A stretch of 64,000 bases of DNA from positions 1 through 64,000 of the forward strand of contig CAIQVH010000032.1 of assembly GCA_903875215.1 (NCBI GenBank), written 5' to 3'. The notes under the pieces were generated by a model. The model saw only the letters and a program-made list of their open reading frames with translations. It had not been told where the DNA came from and made no database searches. Shown here in pieces: positions 7,906 to 17,437 of this stretch (within the stretch, counting starts at the first letter, position 1; each line of letters opens with the position of its first letter). The translations under genes were made by a program, and so were the position numbers. Source of the stretch: an uncultured Anaerolineae bacterium (GTDB taxonomy: Bacteria > Chloroflexota > Anaerolineae > Anaerolineales > Villigracilaceae).

Positions 7906-8060
7906 TCTTTAATGGTCCTTACATTTTGATATGGCTGCCTGGCAAGGGCTGGCCTGCACTTTGCCCGTTGCCGGAAGGGTAAGAGAAGCGATTTACTCTC
8001 TTAAGTTCAAGTGCGCTTTGCACTGAATGGTTCTAAAAATCCACTTTTCTTGGAGGTTGC
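7906..8060 (+). ncRNA. Structured 5' leader of hppA
   Basis: Three consecutive hairpins can form: GGCAAGGGC (7941-7949) with GCCCGTTGCC (7963-7972, one bulge); AAGAGA (7981-7986) with TCTCTT (7997-8002); AGTGC (8010-8014) with GCACT (8020-8024). None is followed by a T run. The ribosome site GGAGG lies at the end. I do not recognise a known riboswitch; a regulatory role is inference. Confidence 0.4.
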
Positions 8061-10394
8061 ATGGACATTCTCTTGTTGGGCAGTCGTCACGGCCTGAATG
8101 GCTTTGAACAGGTTGCCATCCTTTTGGTATTGGTGGCTGCGTTCATCAGCCTGGCGTATGCCTGGTGGTTACGCAGCACGGTGCTCAAGCACGATCAGGG
8201 CACAGCCAAGATGCAGGAAGTCTGGAACGCTATCCGCATCGGTGCCGATTCTTATCTCGGACAACAGCTAAGAACAATTTTGCCGTTGATCGCCGTGTTG
8301 ACGGTGGTGATGTTCTTGAGCGTGTATGTTGTTCCACCAAGTCTTGAAGCCCAGGAAGAGTTCAAGGCTTTTGGCCCTCAAGGAGTTACATTTATCATCG
8401 CGATTGGACGCACCATTGCTTTCATCATGGGTGCGTCTTTTTCGTTAATTGTCGGTCAGTGGGGCATGCGCATGGCCGTGCAGGCCAATGTGCGTGTGGC
8501 TTCCGCTTCCCGGCGGGGATTCAATGAAGCCCTTTCGATTGCCTATTATGCCGGTACATATACCGGGATGCTTACCGATGGTTTGGGCCTGTTGGGCGGT
8601 ACCGTCATCTTCATTGTCTTTGGCAAAGCCGCCCCGGATGCTCTCCTGGGCTTTGGGTTCGGCGGCACTCTGCTGGCGCTCTTTATGCGCGTCGGCGGCG
8701 GTATCTATACCAAGGCGGCAGATGTTGGCGCAGACCTGGTAGGGAAGGTCGAAAAAGATATTCCTGAAGATGATCCTCGCAACGCTGCCGTGATCGCCGA
8801 CCTGGTCGGTGACAACGTCGGTGACTGCGCTGGTATGGCGGCAGACATCTTCGAGTCTTACGAAGTTACGATTGTTTCCGGCCTGATCCTGGGTCTGGCC
8901 CTGGTGGCTGCCACTGGCGATTTAAAGTGGATTGTTTACCCGCTCATCATTCGTGCCGTCGGCGTGATTTCTTCCATCATCGGGACTTTCACGGTGCCGA
9001 TTTGGGAAAAGGTCAACCTGCCGTTGATCGGCCGCGCGCACGATGCGGAAGAGTCGATGTTCCGCTCTTACGAAGTCTCGAGCATTTTCACCATCGTGGT
9101 CTCCTTCTTCCTCGCCAACAGCTATGCACACGATTGGCGTCTGGCGGCGTTGACGGCGGTGGGCGTGGGTCTGGCGGTGGCTTTCAACCCGCTGACCTCC
9201 TACTTCACCTCGACCAAGAAAGCCCCGGTTAAGGAAATTGTCGCTTCCACCAATACTGGCCCGGCGACCACCATCCTCTCCGGTCTTTCGGTTGGCATGG
9301 AATCGAGCGTTTGGGCGCTGGTGGTGATTGTCATCAGCTTCATTGCAGGCATTCTGCTCTATAGCAGCGATGGCCCGCAGTACATTCTTTATGCGATCGC
9401 CATGATCGGTATCGGTATGCTCAGCCATACCGGCAACAACGTCGCCATGGACTCCTTCGGCCCGATCTCCGACAATGCCAACGGCATCGGCGAAATGGCC
9501 TGGCACGACATGGACGACCAGAACACCAAAGAAGCCCGCCAGATCATGGCGGACCTGGATGCGGTGGGAAATACCACCAAGGCCATTACCAAGGGCGTGG
9601 CGATTGCCTCGGCCGTCATCGCGGCGGTTTCATTGTTCGCTTCCTACATTACAGATGTTGGTCGCGTACAGCTTCAATTGGGCGCCACTGTGATGGACTC
9701 GATCCGCGTTTCGGATACCCGCGTCTTCGTTGGTCTGCTGCTGGGCGGCGCGTTGCCCTGGTTGTTCTCCTCGCTTTCCATCCGCGCCGTTTCCCGCGCG
9801 GCTGGCCAGATTGTGGAAGAAGTTCGCAACCAGTTCAAAATCCCCGGCATCATGGAAGGCACCCGCACTCCTGATTATGCCCGTGTGGTCGGCATTTCCA
9901 CCGCTTCGGCCCAGAAGGAACTCATTCCGCTCGCGACGATTGCAGTTCTGATGCCTTTGTTGGTTGGCCTGGTACTGCAAGTGGAAGCCCTTGGCGGTTT
10001 CCTGGTGGGCATCATTCTCTCTGGCCAATTGTTGGCAGTGTTCCTTTCCAATGCCGGCGGCGCCTGGGATAATGCCAAAAAAGCCATCGAAGATGAACCG
10101 CGCGACCTGGTCAAGAACACCGGCAAGGGTTCCGAACGCCACAAGGCGGGCGTGGTGGGTGATACCGTCGGCGACCCGATGAAGGATACTGCTGGCCCGG
10201 CGCTCAACCCGATGATCAAGGTGGCGAACCTGGTTTCGCTTCTGGCTGCCCCGATCATTGTCAAGTACCCGATCATCAAGGCTGATGGCTCGGCCGATGT
10301 CGTGGTGGTGATTGTGGCCGTCGCTCTGCTGGCCGCCACAGTCTGGGCCATTTCTCGCTCCAAAACCCCGGTTGAAGAACTCAAGGCCGCCTAG
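8061..10394 (+). CDS. hppA: Membrane-bound proton-pumping pyrophosphatase, K+-independent type
   Basis: 777-aa integral membrane enzyme with about 15-16 membrane segments. It hydrolyses pyrophosphate and pumps H+ across the cytoplasmic membrane. The catalytic loop motif DVGADLVGKVEKDIPEDD is intact, followed by DNVGDCAGMAADIFES, and the C-terminal metal-binding loop GDTVGDPMKDTAGPALNP is present. The K+-dependence site reads GNTTKAITKG: Lys507 where K+-dependent enzymes have Ala, and Thr510 where they have Gly, so this should be the K+-independent class. Start ATG 8061 has a strong GGAGG site. It is monocistronic, with its own promoter, a structured leader and a strong terminator. Confidence 0.97.
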   Translation: MDILLLGSRHGLNGFEQVAILLVLVAAFISLAYAWWLRSTVLKHDQGTAKMQEVWNAIRIGADSYLGQQLRTILPLIAVLTVVMFLSVYVVPPSLEAQEEFKAFGPQGVTFIIAIGRTIAFIMGASFSLIVGQWGMRMAVQANVRVASASRRGFNEALSIAYYAGTYTGMLTDGLGLLGGTVIFIVFGKAAPDALLGFGFGGTLLALFMRVGGGIYTKAADVGADLVGKVEKDIPEDDPRNAAVIADLVGDNVGDCAGMAADIFESYEVTIVSGLILGLALVAATGDLKWIVYPLIIRAVGVISSIIGTFTVPIWEKVNLPLIGRAHDAEESMFRSYEVSSIFTIVVSFFLANSYAHDWRLAALTAVGVGLAVAFNPLTSYFTSTKKAPVKEIVASTNTGPATTILSGLSVGMESSVWALVVIVISFIAGILLYSSDGPQYILYAIAMIGIGMLSHTGNNVAMDSFGPISDNANGIGEMAWHDMDDQNTKEARQIMADLDAVGNTTKAITKGVAIASAVIAAVSLFASYITDVGRVQLQLGATVMDSIRVSDTRVFVGLLLGGALPWLFSSLSIRAVSRAAGQIVEEVRNQFKIPGIMEGTRTPDYARVVGISTASAQKELIPLATIAVLMPLLVGLVLQVEALGGFLVGIILSGQLLAVFLSNAGGAWDNAKKAIEDEPRDLVKNTGKGSERHKAGVVGDTVGDPMKDTAGPALNPMIKVANLVSLLAAPIIVKYPIIKADGSADVVVVIVAVALLAATVWAISRSKTPVEELKAA

Positions 10395-10410
10395 GCGGGC
10401 ACAAACTCAA

Positions 10411-10448
10411 ATAAAAAAGGACGTCCGGCTAACGGGCGTCCTTTTTTT
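10411..10448. terminator. Bidirectional terminator between hppA (+) and rnj (-)
   Basis: AAAAAAGGACG pairs with CGTCCTTTTTT around a short inner stem (CCG/CGG); T run on the plus side and A run (T on minus) on the other. Serves both convergent genes. Confidence 0.85.
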
Positions 10449-10471
10449 GTGTGGAGGCAGGTCTGCCAGGC

Positions 10472-12109
10472 TCAAACTTTTGTCAGTGTGACAAATACCA
10501 TTGGCTTGCGGCGCGTTTCGTTGTACAGGAAGGTGCGCACCACGTCGACGATATCTTTTTGCATATCCAGCCCACCGTTGTGGATGACATCCACGACGCG
10601 TTTGCGCACCGCGGGCACCAGTGTTTCAGCGTCCTCGGTGGAGACGAAACCGCGCGTGATAATTTCCGGGTTATCGAGCAGGCGGCTGGTGTACTTGTCC
10701 ATGCTCAGGTTGACCACGAAAATGCCCGAGCGAGCCAGTTGTTCACGTTCGCGCATCACTTCGGGGTCGGCCTCGCCAATTGAGCTGCCTTCGACAATCA
10801 CATATCCGCCGGGAATGCGCTCGCCGAGCGAAATTTCACCATTTTCCAGTTCGACAATCTGCCCATTTTCGACGACAATGATCTTTTCGGGCGGGATGCC
10901 GACTTGCTCGGCCAGCCAGGCATGGCGCTTGAGCTGGCGAAGTTCGCCATGAATGGGCATAAAATGACGCGGGCGCACCAGGTTGAGCATCAATTTTTGC
11001 TCTTCCTGGCTGGCGTGCCCTGAAACGTGCACCGGAGCCAGATTGTCGTAGATGACGTTGGCGTTCAGACGCAGCATGCGGTTGATGGTCTTGCTGATCG
11101 TTTCCTCGTTGCCGGGAATCGGGTGCGAGGAGAGCACCACCGTATCGAGCGGCATCAGGTCAAACTGGCGGTTGGTCCCGGCTGAAAGCCGGCCGATGAT
11201 CGAGGAGGGTTCGCCCTGCGAGCCGGTGCACATCAATACCACCTGTTCGGGGGGCAGGTGCAGCGCGGCTTCGACGGTTACCAGTGTGTCGTCGGGAACG
11301 ATCAGGTAGCCCAGTTTGCGCGCCATTTTGGCGTTATCCACCATGCTTGTGCCGACAAAGGCCAGTTTGCGGCGGTGGCGCACGGCTGCATCGGCCACTT
11401 GCTGCATGCGCGAGATGAGCGATGCGAAGGTGGCGATGATGACGCGTCCGGGGGCGTTCTTGATGACGTCGTCGAAGGCTGGACCAATTACTCGCTCGGA
11501 GGGTGTCCAGCCGGGGCGTTCGGCGTTGGTCGAATCGCTTAGCAGCAGGTCTACGCCGCGGCTGGAGAGTTCTGCCAGCTTGGTGTAATCGGTTGGCCAG
11601 TTGTCGACCGGGGTGTGATCGAGTTTGAAATCGCCAGTGTGGACGACCAGCCCGGCCGGTGTGGTGATGCCCAGTCCAACCGCATCTGGAATTGAGTGAC
11701 AGACGTGAAAGAATTCGACCTTGAATGGCCCGATCTGGACTGTTTCGCCGGCGTTGATGCGGCGGAGATTGGCTTTTGAGCTCAGGCCGTTGCGGGCCAG
11801 TTTCACTTCCACCAGGCCGAGGGTTAGTTGGGTACCAAAGATGGGAGCAGGCACCTGTGAAATGACATGTTGAATTGCACCGATATGGTCTTCATGACCA
11901 TGGGTGATGATCAACCCGACGACCTGGTCACCTTTGCCTGCCAGGTATTCAAAGTCGGGGATGATGTAATCGACCCCGATCATGTCGTTTTCCGGGAACA
12001 TCAGGCCGGCGTCGACCACCAGGATCTTGTTGTCGAATTCATAGGCCATCATGTTTTTGCCCACTTCCCCCAGGCCCCCCAGAGGAATGATCTTCAATTT
12101 TTGACTCAT
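10472..12109 (-). CDS. rnj: Ribonuclease J
   Basis: 545-aa metallo-beta-lactamase/beta-CASP nuclease that degrades and matures RNA (5'-exonuclease and endonuclease). The zinc motif HGHEDH is at residues 70-75, with later ligands in VCHSIPDAVG, HTGDFKLDHT and the beta-CASP part (LLSDSTNAERPG, SSHPIPGNE, HVSGHASQEE). The C-terminal domain (about 445-545) is the typical oligomerisation region. Start ATG at 12109 opens MSQKLKIIPLGGLGEVGKNM, the family start; the nearest GGAG is about 14 bases away. Upstream lies a terminator for the GGDEF gene, so it likely has its own promoter in 12110-12176. Confidence 0.96.
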   Translation of the reverse strand: MSQKLKIIPLGGLGEVGKNMMAYEFDNKILVVDAGLMFPENDMIGVDYIIPDFEYLAGKGDQVVGLIITHGHEDHIGAIQHVISQVPAPIFGTQLTLGLVEVKLARNGLSSKANLRRINAGETVQIGPFKVEFFHVCHSIPDAVGLGITTPAGLVVHTGDFKLDHTPVDNWPTDYTKLAELSSRGVDLLLSDSTNAERPGWTPSERVIGPAFDDVIKNAPGRVIIATFASLISRMQQVADAAVRHRRKLAFVGTSMVDNAKMARKLGYLIVPDDTLVTVEAALHLPPEQVVLMCTGSQGEPSSIIGRLSAGTNRQFDLMPLDTVVLSSHPIPGNEETISKTINRMLRLNANVIYDNLAPVHVSGHASQEEQKLMLNLVRPRHFMPIHGELRQLKRHAWLAEQVGIPPEKIIVVENGQIVELENGEISLGERIPGGYVIVEGSSIGEADPEVMREREQLARSGIFVVNLSMDKYTSRLLDNPEIITRGFVSTEDAETLVPAVRKRVVDVIHNGGLDMQKDIVDVVRTFLYNETRRKPMVFVTLTKV

Positions 12110-12176
12110 GTTGTTCAGAAATTCTCCTAAAGTTGGATTTTAATTATCCGCCCAGGGCGGTTGAGTTCGAGAAAAC

Positions 12177-12200
12177 AAAAAAAGTCTCCAAGCTTGGAGA
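12177..12200 (-). terminator. Terminator of the GGDEF gene
   Basis: On the minus strand TCTCCA-AGCT-TGGAGA (12200-12185) is followed by C and seven T (12183-12177). It separates the GGDEF protein gene from rnj. The rest of 12201-12325 is an untranslated stretch with a second small inverted repeat (CCTGCCCGCAGGCAGG). Confidence 0.7.
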
Positions 12201-12325
12201 GCGGTGATGAAGCAGATTTGAGTGGCGTGCTGCTGCAAACCTGCCCGCAGGCAGGAAAAGTCTTCTCTAAGGTTAAAAGTCAGTATAGCACAGGGCGGGG
12301 ATTTGTCAAACGTTCCTGGCGGGGG

Positions 12326-15300
12326 TTATTGGGAGCTGGTGGCGAGGCTGGTTTTGTTGCGGCCGGTCTGTTTGGCTTCGTACAATGCGCGGTCGGCCGA
12401 GTGCAGGACTTCCTGGCCAGAGAAGCCATGATCGGGGAAAACTGCCACCCCGATGGAGACTGTGGCGCGCATTGTGTGGTTTTTGTAGGTGAAGCTGTGA
12501 TTTTCAAACGCTTTGCGCCAGTCTTCGGCGCGCTGGCTGGCGATGGAACTGGGGGCGCCGGGCAGGATCATGCAAAACTCTTCGCCTCCATAGCGGCAGG
12601 CAATATCTGAGCGGCGGCTTTCTTTGAGCAGGATATGGGCCAGACCGCGCAGGACGACATCTCCGCCGTCGTGGCTGTAAGAGTCGTTGATATTCTTGAA
12701 ATAGTCAATGTCAAACATCAAGATTGAGATGGGCATACCGTCGCGTTCGGCGCGGGCCACTTCGCGGCCCAGGGTTTCTTCCAGGAAGCGGCGGTTGTAC
12801 AGGCCGGTCAACGGGTCGCGGATGGCTTGCTCGCGTAGTTCATCCTGAAGTTGGGCGATCTCTTCCAGCTGGGTTTGCAGGCGTTTGTTGGCGCGCCGCA
12901 GGCTGGCCTGCGCCTGGCGGCGTTCCTCCAGTTCGTGGCGGGCGCTTTCGAACAGGCGGGCATTTTCGATGGCCACGGCGGCCTGGACACTGAAGGTTTG
13001 CAGCCGTTCGGCATGGGCCTGGGTGTAATAATTGACCTGTTCGCTGCCGATGCTGATGAAGCCGACGACCTTGTTTTTTACCAGGATGGGTGCCCCAAGA
13101 TACGATTTGACCCTGGCGGTTTCTGGTGTGACGATCCATTTTGGTTCGTTGTGGGTATCGGGGATGATCACGGTTTTCTTGGTTTCAAACAGCTGGCGCA
13201 ACGCGTAAAAACGCTTGAAATTGACGTAGTGAACTTTCAGGGTTTCCCGGTCTGAGACGTCTTGTGAATATTCATGACTATGGAAAAAACTTACATCTTG
13301 GCCTTTGAGCAGACCGATGTCGACCCGGTCGTGCGGAACCACCTTGCCGACGTTTTCGATGATGTGGTGCAGAATCTCATCAAGGTTCAGGGTTGAGGCC
13401 AGTGCGCTGGATGCGTCGGTGAGTGATTCGGCCAACAGGCGCTGAAGCAGTTCGCTTTCGTAGGCGCGGCGGAGCTGGGTGATGTCTTCGCCCAGGCTGG
13501 CCATGCCGATGCTGATTCCGTTTTCGTCGCGCAGCGGGATATTGCTCCACGAGATGAGCAATTGGTTGCCGCTGCGAGTCTGGATGGTGCTTTCATAGCG
13601 TGAAACGACGGTGCCGTGACGGATGGCGCGCAGAAAATCCTGCCTGTCTTTTTCATCCTGGTCAAGGGTCCAATTGAACCAGTTTTGGCCGAGAACTTCA
13701 GCGCGCCGCCAGCCGGTGACGGTCTGGATGTGGTTGTTGAAAAAGGTGATATTGCCGTCCATGTCGAGCATGACAGCCAGCATCTGGATGTTTTCCAGGA
13801 TGTCGCGCAGTTGGCGCTCTTTTTCGAGCAGCGCCTGTTCGGCCTGTTTGCGGCGGCTGATGTCGATTACGAAGCCGATGATGGAATCCACCTCGCCGGT
13901 GTCTTTTCGGGTGGCTGAGACGTTTAATTCACCCCAAAAGGTGGAACCATTGGCGCTGAAATAACGATTTTCGATGTGGTAGTTGGAAATTTCCCCGGCG
14001 ATCAGCGCGCGTTGTTGTGAGCGGTTGAGGTAGATATCGTTGGGATGCAGGTAGGAGGCTTCTTCTGCGCCGATCAATTCTTCGGGAGTTTGGCCCAGCA
14101 TTGCGGCCCAATACTCGTTTACCATCTGGTAGCGTCCCTGCGAGTCCGAAACCCAGATGCCCAGCCCGGCATAATCAAAGACCAATTTGAGCTGGGCGCG
14201 GCCCTGGCGAATCTCTTCTTCCATTTTTTTGCGTTCGTTGATATCAACGTGAGCACTTAAAATGGCGGGTTTGCCGTAATACTTGAGCTTGCGGAAGGAG
14301 GCCATGATCCAGCGGCTGTTGCCCCGGGCAGTTTGCATGTGTAATTCCTGGTTGGTGACTGCCGTGTTGTTCATCAGTTTTTCCAGCAGCGCTGCCCGGG
14401 CCTGCGGGTCTTTGTAAAATGAACTGGTTCGGAGAGTGCCGAGGGTGGCTTCTTCAACTTCGTAGGATTCCCGGGCCACCGGGTTGGTGTAGATGATGCG
14501 GCCTTCCGGCAGGGTGGAGATGACCAGGGAGAAGGGCAGCGTCTCGAGCACGTTCTGGAGGGTGGACTGGCTCTCGAACAAATCGTCGGCGATGCGCTGT
14601 TGGGCGGTGATGTCATTCAATACGATCATGCGCCCGCGCTGCACGCCCTGCCTATCCAGAATTGGGGTGATCTCAGCGCTGTAGCTGGTTTCCTCGTCGC
14701 TGGCAATGTGGATGGAGTGGGGTGTACCGGTTGTCAGTAAATCGAGCAGGGCTGGATAATTCGCCAGAACATTCGTGGCAGGCTGCCCGAAGGCATTGCT
14801 GGGCTGGATCTCCAGCAGAGATTGGGCGGTGCGATTTATATCGAGGATCTGGTCATGCATATCCAGGGTGAGGATACCCTGGCGTAAATTCTCAAAGGCC
14901 AGTTCGCGGGCGAGTGGCACGATTTCCAGCAGGCGATAGCGGAGAATGCCCCAGCCCAGGGCCAGCCCGCTGAGAGAATAAGCCAGCGGCTGCAGGTCTA
15001 AATAATTATACTGGTGCCCAAACGGTCTGGAAGCGGTCAGGCTCATGATCAGGATGCCCAGCCAGGGGGCGACCATCCCGTAGATCAGGGGCAAGATTTG
15101 CGCGTTGGAAACCTTATATCTCAGCGTGTGACGCGCCAGGATAAATGTGGCCAGGGTCTGGGCCAGGTAATAGTAAACCTGCAGCCCGAGTAAGACTTTG
15201 GGGTCTTCGAAAAACAGATCGAGTATATGTGGCGGCACCTGGCCGGAAGGGGAGATGTGATGTGCCTGGCTGATGAATGCGGTCAGCACCAGCCCGCTCA

Positions 15301-15610
15301 TGGTGCCTGCCAGCAATGAAAGGAGCCAGCGCGTGGAAAACTTTTTTTGGCGGACGAATTCGACCACGTATACCAGGTATATGCTGACCATGGTGCCGGC
15401 GGCCAGAGATTCAATTGAATTCAGGGTTGGTACTGTTTCCCCGGCCAACAAGTCCTTAACTCCTGCTATCAGGCCCCCAAACGCCACCGTCAGCATCAAA
15501 ATAGTGAGCGGATAGCTCCCGGGTTGGTCCCGTCTTTGCCAGGCTAGCAGCGCGGTGAAGAGCGCAATGGCAGCGCCTAAGAACTGGGCGAGGATGAGAA
15601 GGTTTTGCAT
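12326..15610 (-). CDS. Multi-PAS/GAF diguanylate cyclase with 7TM input domain
   Basis: 1094-aa membrane-bound signalling protein. Residues 1 to about 225 form a seven-helix input domain like that of 7TM histidine kinases (ending LGWGILRYRLLEIVPLAREL). About four PAS domains (240-715) follow, then a GAF domain (about 720-890), a coiled-coil link and a C-terminal GGDEF domain (930-1094) that should make c-di-GMP from GTP. The active site is GGEEF (1008-1012). RRSD lies five residues before it, matching the RxxD inhibitory site for product feedback. There is no EAL domain. No clear ribosome site precedes the ATG at 15610. Its signal is unknown; its product is the ligand for the aptamers at 58378-58632. 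Confidence 0.93.
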   Translation of the reverse strand: MQNLLILAQFLGAAIALFTALLAWQRRDQPGSYPLTILMLTVAFGGLIAGVKDLLAGETVPTLNSIESLAAGTMVSIYLVYVVEFVRQKKFSTRWLLSLLAGTMSGLVLTAFISQAHHISPSGQVPPHILDLFFEDPKVLLGLQVYYYLAQTLATFILARHTLRYKVSNAQILPLIYGMVAPWLGILIMSLTASRPFGHQYNYLDLQPLAYSLSGLALGWGILRYRLLEIVPLARELAFENLRQGILTLDMHDQILDINRTAQSLLEIQPSNAFGQPATNVLANYPALLDLLTTGTPHSIHIASDEETSYSAEITPILDRQGVQRGRMIVLNDITAQQRIADDLFESQSTLQNVLETLPFSLVISTLPEGRIIYTNPVARESYEVEEATLGTLRTSSFYKDPQARAALLEKLMNNTAVTNQELHMQTARGNSRWIMASFRKLKYYGKPAILSAHVDINERKKMEEEIRQGRAQLKLVFDYAGLGIWVSDSQGRYQMVNEYWAAMLGQTPEELIGAEEASYLHPNDIYLNRSQQRALIAGEISNYHIENRYFSANGSTFWGELNVSATRKDTGEVDSIIGFVIDISRRKQAEQALLEKERQLRDILENIQMLAVMLDMDGNITFFNNHIQTVTGWRRAEVLGQNWFNWTLDQDEKDRQDFLRAIRHGTVVSRYESTIQTRSGNQLLISWSNIPLRDENGISIGMASLGEDITQLRRAYESELLQRLLAESLTDASSALASTLNLDEILHHIIENVGKVVPHDRVDIGLLKGQDVSFFHSHEYSQDVSDRETLKVHYVNFKRFYALRQLFETKKTVIIPDTHNEPKWIVTPETARVKSYLGAPILVKNKVVGFISIGSEQVNYYTQAHAERLQTFSVQAAVAIENARLFESARHELEERRQAQASLRRANKRLQTQLEEIAQLQDELREQAIRDPLTGLYNRRFLEETLGREVARAERDGMPISILMFDIDYFKNINDSYSHDGGDVVLRGLAHILLKESRRSDIACRYGGEEFCMILPGAPSSIASQRAEDWRKAFENHSFTYKNHTMRATVSIGVAVFPDHGFSGQEVLHSADRALYEAKQTGRNKTSLATSSQ

Positions 15611-15854
15611 ACCGGGTGGGTTGATTCGTCAGCTTGTTCCAGGCTTGTATGGCAGGGATGGACACATTCTATGGAGGCAAGACAGAATGTGAAGGCTTTC
15701 GACGGCTTTCTGGAGCGGCGCGGCTCCTATTGTCAGACTTATGAAGACAATATAATACCATGCCTGTTTCTGATATTTAATGAGACTTTAATACCATTTC
15801 CATTGCGAAAAGTTTCTTTTCCCCCGATTTTTGTGTCTGGTGGCCAAAAATAAA

Positions 15855-15888
15855 CCTGCGGAGAGCTCAATTTTGAGCTCTCCGCAGG
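15855..15888. repeat. 16-bp perfect palindrome (cruciform-like hairpin)
   Basis: CCTGCGGAGAGCTCAA (15855-15870) and TTGAGCTCTCCGCAGG (15873-15888) are exact complements around TT. It lies between the 3' end of the PLD gene and the 5' end of the GGDEF gene. No T run on the plus strand; on the minus strand TTTATTTTTGG follows, so it may end the minus-strand PLD transcript. Confidence 0.65.
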
Positions 15889-15940
15889 TATCCATTGTGG
15901 GAGAGGTTACTACAGCGTAAATTAAGTGTTCCGTAAAACT

Positions 15941-15985
15941 CCCTCACCTTAACCCTCCCCCAAAGGGAGAGGGGAGGGGTGAGGG
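15941..15985. repeat. Dispersed CCCTCACC-type palindromic repeat
   Basis: CCCTCACC (15941-15948) and CCCTCCCC (15953-15960) pair with GGGGAGGG and GGTGAGGG (15971-15985). This resembles the widespread intergenic repeat family CCCTCACCC-AACCCTCTCCC seen in many genomes. A related copy is at 45081. Confidence 0.55.
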
Positions 15986-16041
15986 TGAAAGTCTGCGCGA
16001 TCTCATGTTTGAAAACTCGCAAGACTTGCTTTGCGGTGTAG

Positions 16042-17421
16042 TTACTGGCACTTGATTTTTACAGGGTCGGGGTTTTTGGCAATTTGCCAGACGCGTTGGA
16101 ATTCTTCGAGGTAGAGCCGCGCGATTTCGGGGTTGTCTAGGATGATGACGTTTTCGTTGTTGGTCTGCGAGGCGTTATCGGTGAAGTTCAATGAACCGGT
16201 TACCACGTAGCGCTCGTCGATGATGATTACTTTGTGGTGAAGAAATTCAGGGTTTCCATCCTGGCGCACGGGTAAATTGGCGCAGAAGAGGGGTTTGAGC
16301 TGGCTGTAGTTTGAATCGGATCCGAGGGTTTCAAAAACGCCTGTCACGACCACGTTGCGTTGGGCGGCTTGCAGCATGGCCTGGCCGAGCTGGGGCTGGG
16401 TGTAGGTGAAGGCCATGAAATAGATGCTGCTCTGGGCGTTTTGGACATAGGGGATGAGCTTCTCGATGGCTTTATCTTCCGGTGAGAACAGCACCTGGAT
16501 GTTGGTGTCTTTGATGGTGAGTTTTTGCTGGTCGACGGTGGAGGGTGATTTGGAGTTGAATTTTCCGCTCCACATATCGGCCCACTGGCGTTCGTAGATG
16601 GCGGCCAGTTCGGGCGATTCGATCACAATCACGTTATTGTTTTGCTTGATGGCGCCGCTGACGGTGACATTTGTCGAGCCGGTCCAGACGGTGGCGCTGT
16701 CAAAGATCCAGAACTTGTCGTGCATCAGGCCGCCGCGCTTGTCGTCAATCACGCCGATGCCGGCATCGGTCAGCAATTTAAATTTTCCATGCCCGGGCTG
16801 GGAGTCTTTGGCGGTGCCGGCTTCGTCGTCGGTGATCCAGCGCACATCCACGCCGCGCTGCTGGGCGCGAATGAGAGCCTGGGTTACTTCCAGCAAGTCG
16901 GTTTCAAAGGAGGCAATGTGGATGCTGGTCTGGGCTGCATCAATGCGTTGGACGAGCTTTTCCACGATCGAGCCGGTGTAGATGCTGGCTGGCAATCCGT
17001 TGGTGGCGTAGGCGGTCTCATCTTTGTCGCCAAATTTGAGCGGAGTGACGAAATAGACCTGCCACCACGGGACGGGGGTTGCGGTGGGGGTCAGCGTGGG
17101 GGGTTCCGGGCTGGCAGTTGGGGTTTCGCTGGGAGTCAGGGTGGGGGTATCGCTGGGCGGCAGGGCGGTGGCGGTATCTTCCAGGGCAGGCGTAGCCGGG
17201 GCGGGAGTTTCCGAGGCGGGAGTTTCCGAGGCGGCGACGATTTCAACGGTTGGGAGGGCTGTTTCGGTGACCTTGATCAGGCCTGGGATGGTTTCCGGCC
17301 CGCTTTCGATTGGGGCGCAGCTGCTGGAGATGAAAAGAATGGCCAGTGCCAGCGTCATCCCGAGCGGGATCAAAATGGCGGATGGGTTCTTTCTGGGTGA
17401 GAGCTTCAATGTGGATGACAT
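16042..17421 (-). CDS. Phospholipase D-like lipoprotein (two HKD motifs)
   Basis: 459-aa exported protein. After a signal segment the lipobox SSSC anchors it. A Thr/Pro/Ser-rich linker runs from about residue 50 to 120. Two PLD repeats follow, with HDKFWIFD plus GSTN and HHKVIIID plus GSLNFTD, so both HxKxxxxD catalytic motifs are intact. Members are phospholipases, phosphatidyltransferases or nucleases; an extracytoplasmic nuclease or lipase role fits here. The frame opens at 17541 but that part overlaps the upstream gene and is not signal-like; ATG 17421 follows GAGAGGGG. It lies just downstream of the small gene at 17438. Confidence 0.9.
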   Translation of the reverse strand: MSSTLKLSPRKNPSAILIPLGMTLALAILFISSSCAPIESGPETIPGLIKVTETALPTVEIVAASETPASETPAPATPALEDTATALPPSDTPTLTPSETPTASPEPPTLTPTATPVPWWQVYFVTPLKFGDKDETAYATNGLPASIYTGSIVEKLVQRIDAAQTSIHIASFETDLLEVTQALIRAQQRGVDVRWITDDEAGTAKDSQPGHGKFKLLTDAGIGVIDDKRGGLMHDKFWIFDSATVWTGSTNVTVSGAIKQNNNVIVIESPELAAIYERQWADMWSGKFNSKSPSTVDQQKLTIKDTNIQVLFSPEDKAIEKLIPYVQNAQSSIYFMAFTYTQPQLGQAMLQAAQRNVVVTGVFETLGSDSNYSQLKPLFCANLPVRQDGNPEFLHHKVIIIDERYVVTGSLNFTDNASQTNNENVIILDNPEIARLYLEEFQRVWQIAKNPDPVKIKCQ

Positions 17422-17437
17422 GGTTTTCCCCTCTCTT

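Larger units (their letters stand above)
15611..16041. other. Gene-free 430-bp region with two inverted repeats
   Basis: No supported gene. It holds the upstream region of the GGDEF gene (AT-rich around 15740-15800), a long perfect palindrome (15855-15888) and a GC-rich dispersed-type palindromic repeat (15941-15985). Nothing recognisable in 15990-16041. Confidence 0.6.

Noticed and set aside
15855-15888. Palindrome considered as a plus-strand terminator
   Set aside because: No T run follows on the plus strand and no plus-strand gene precedes it.
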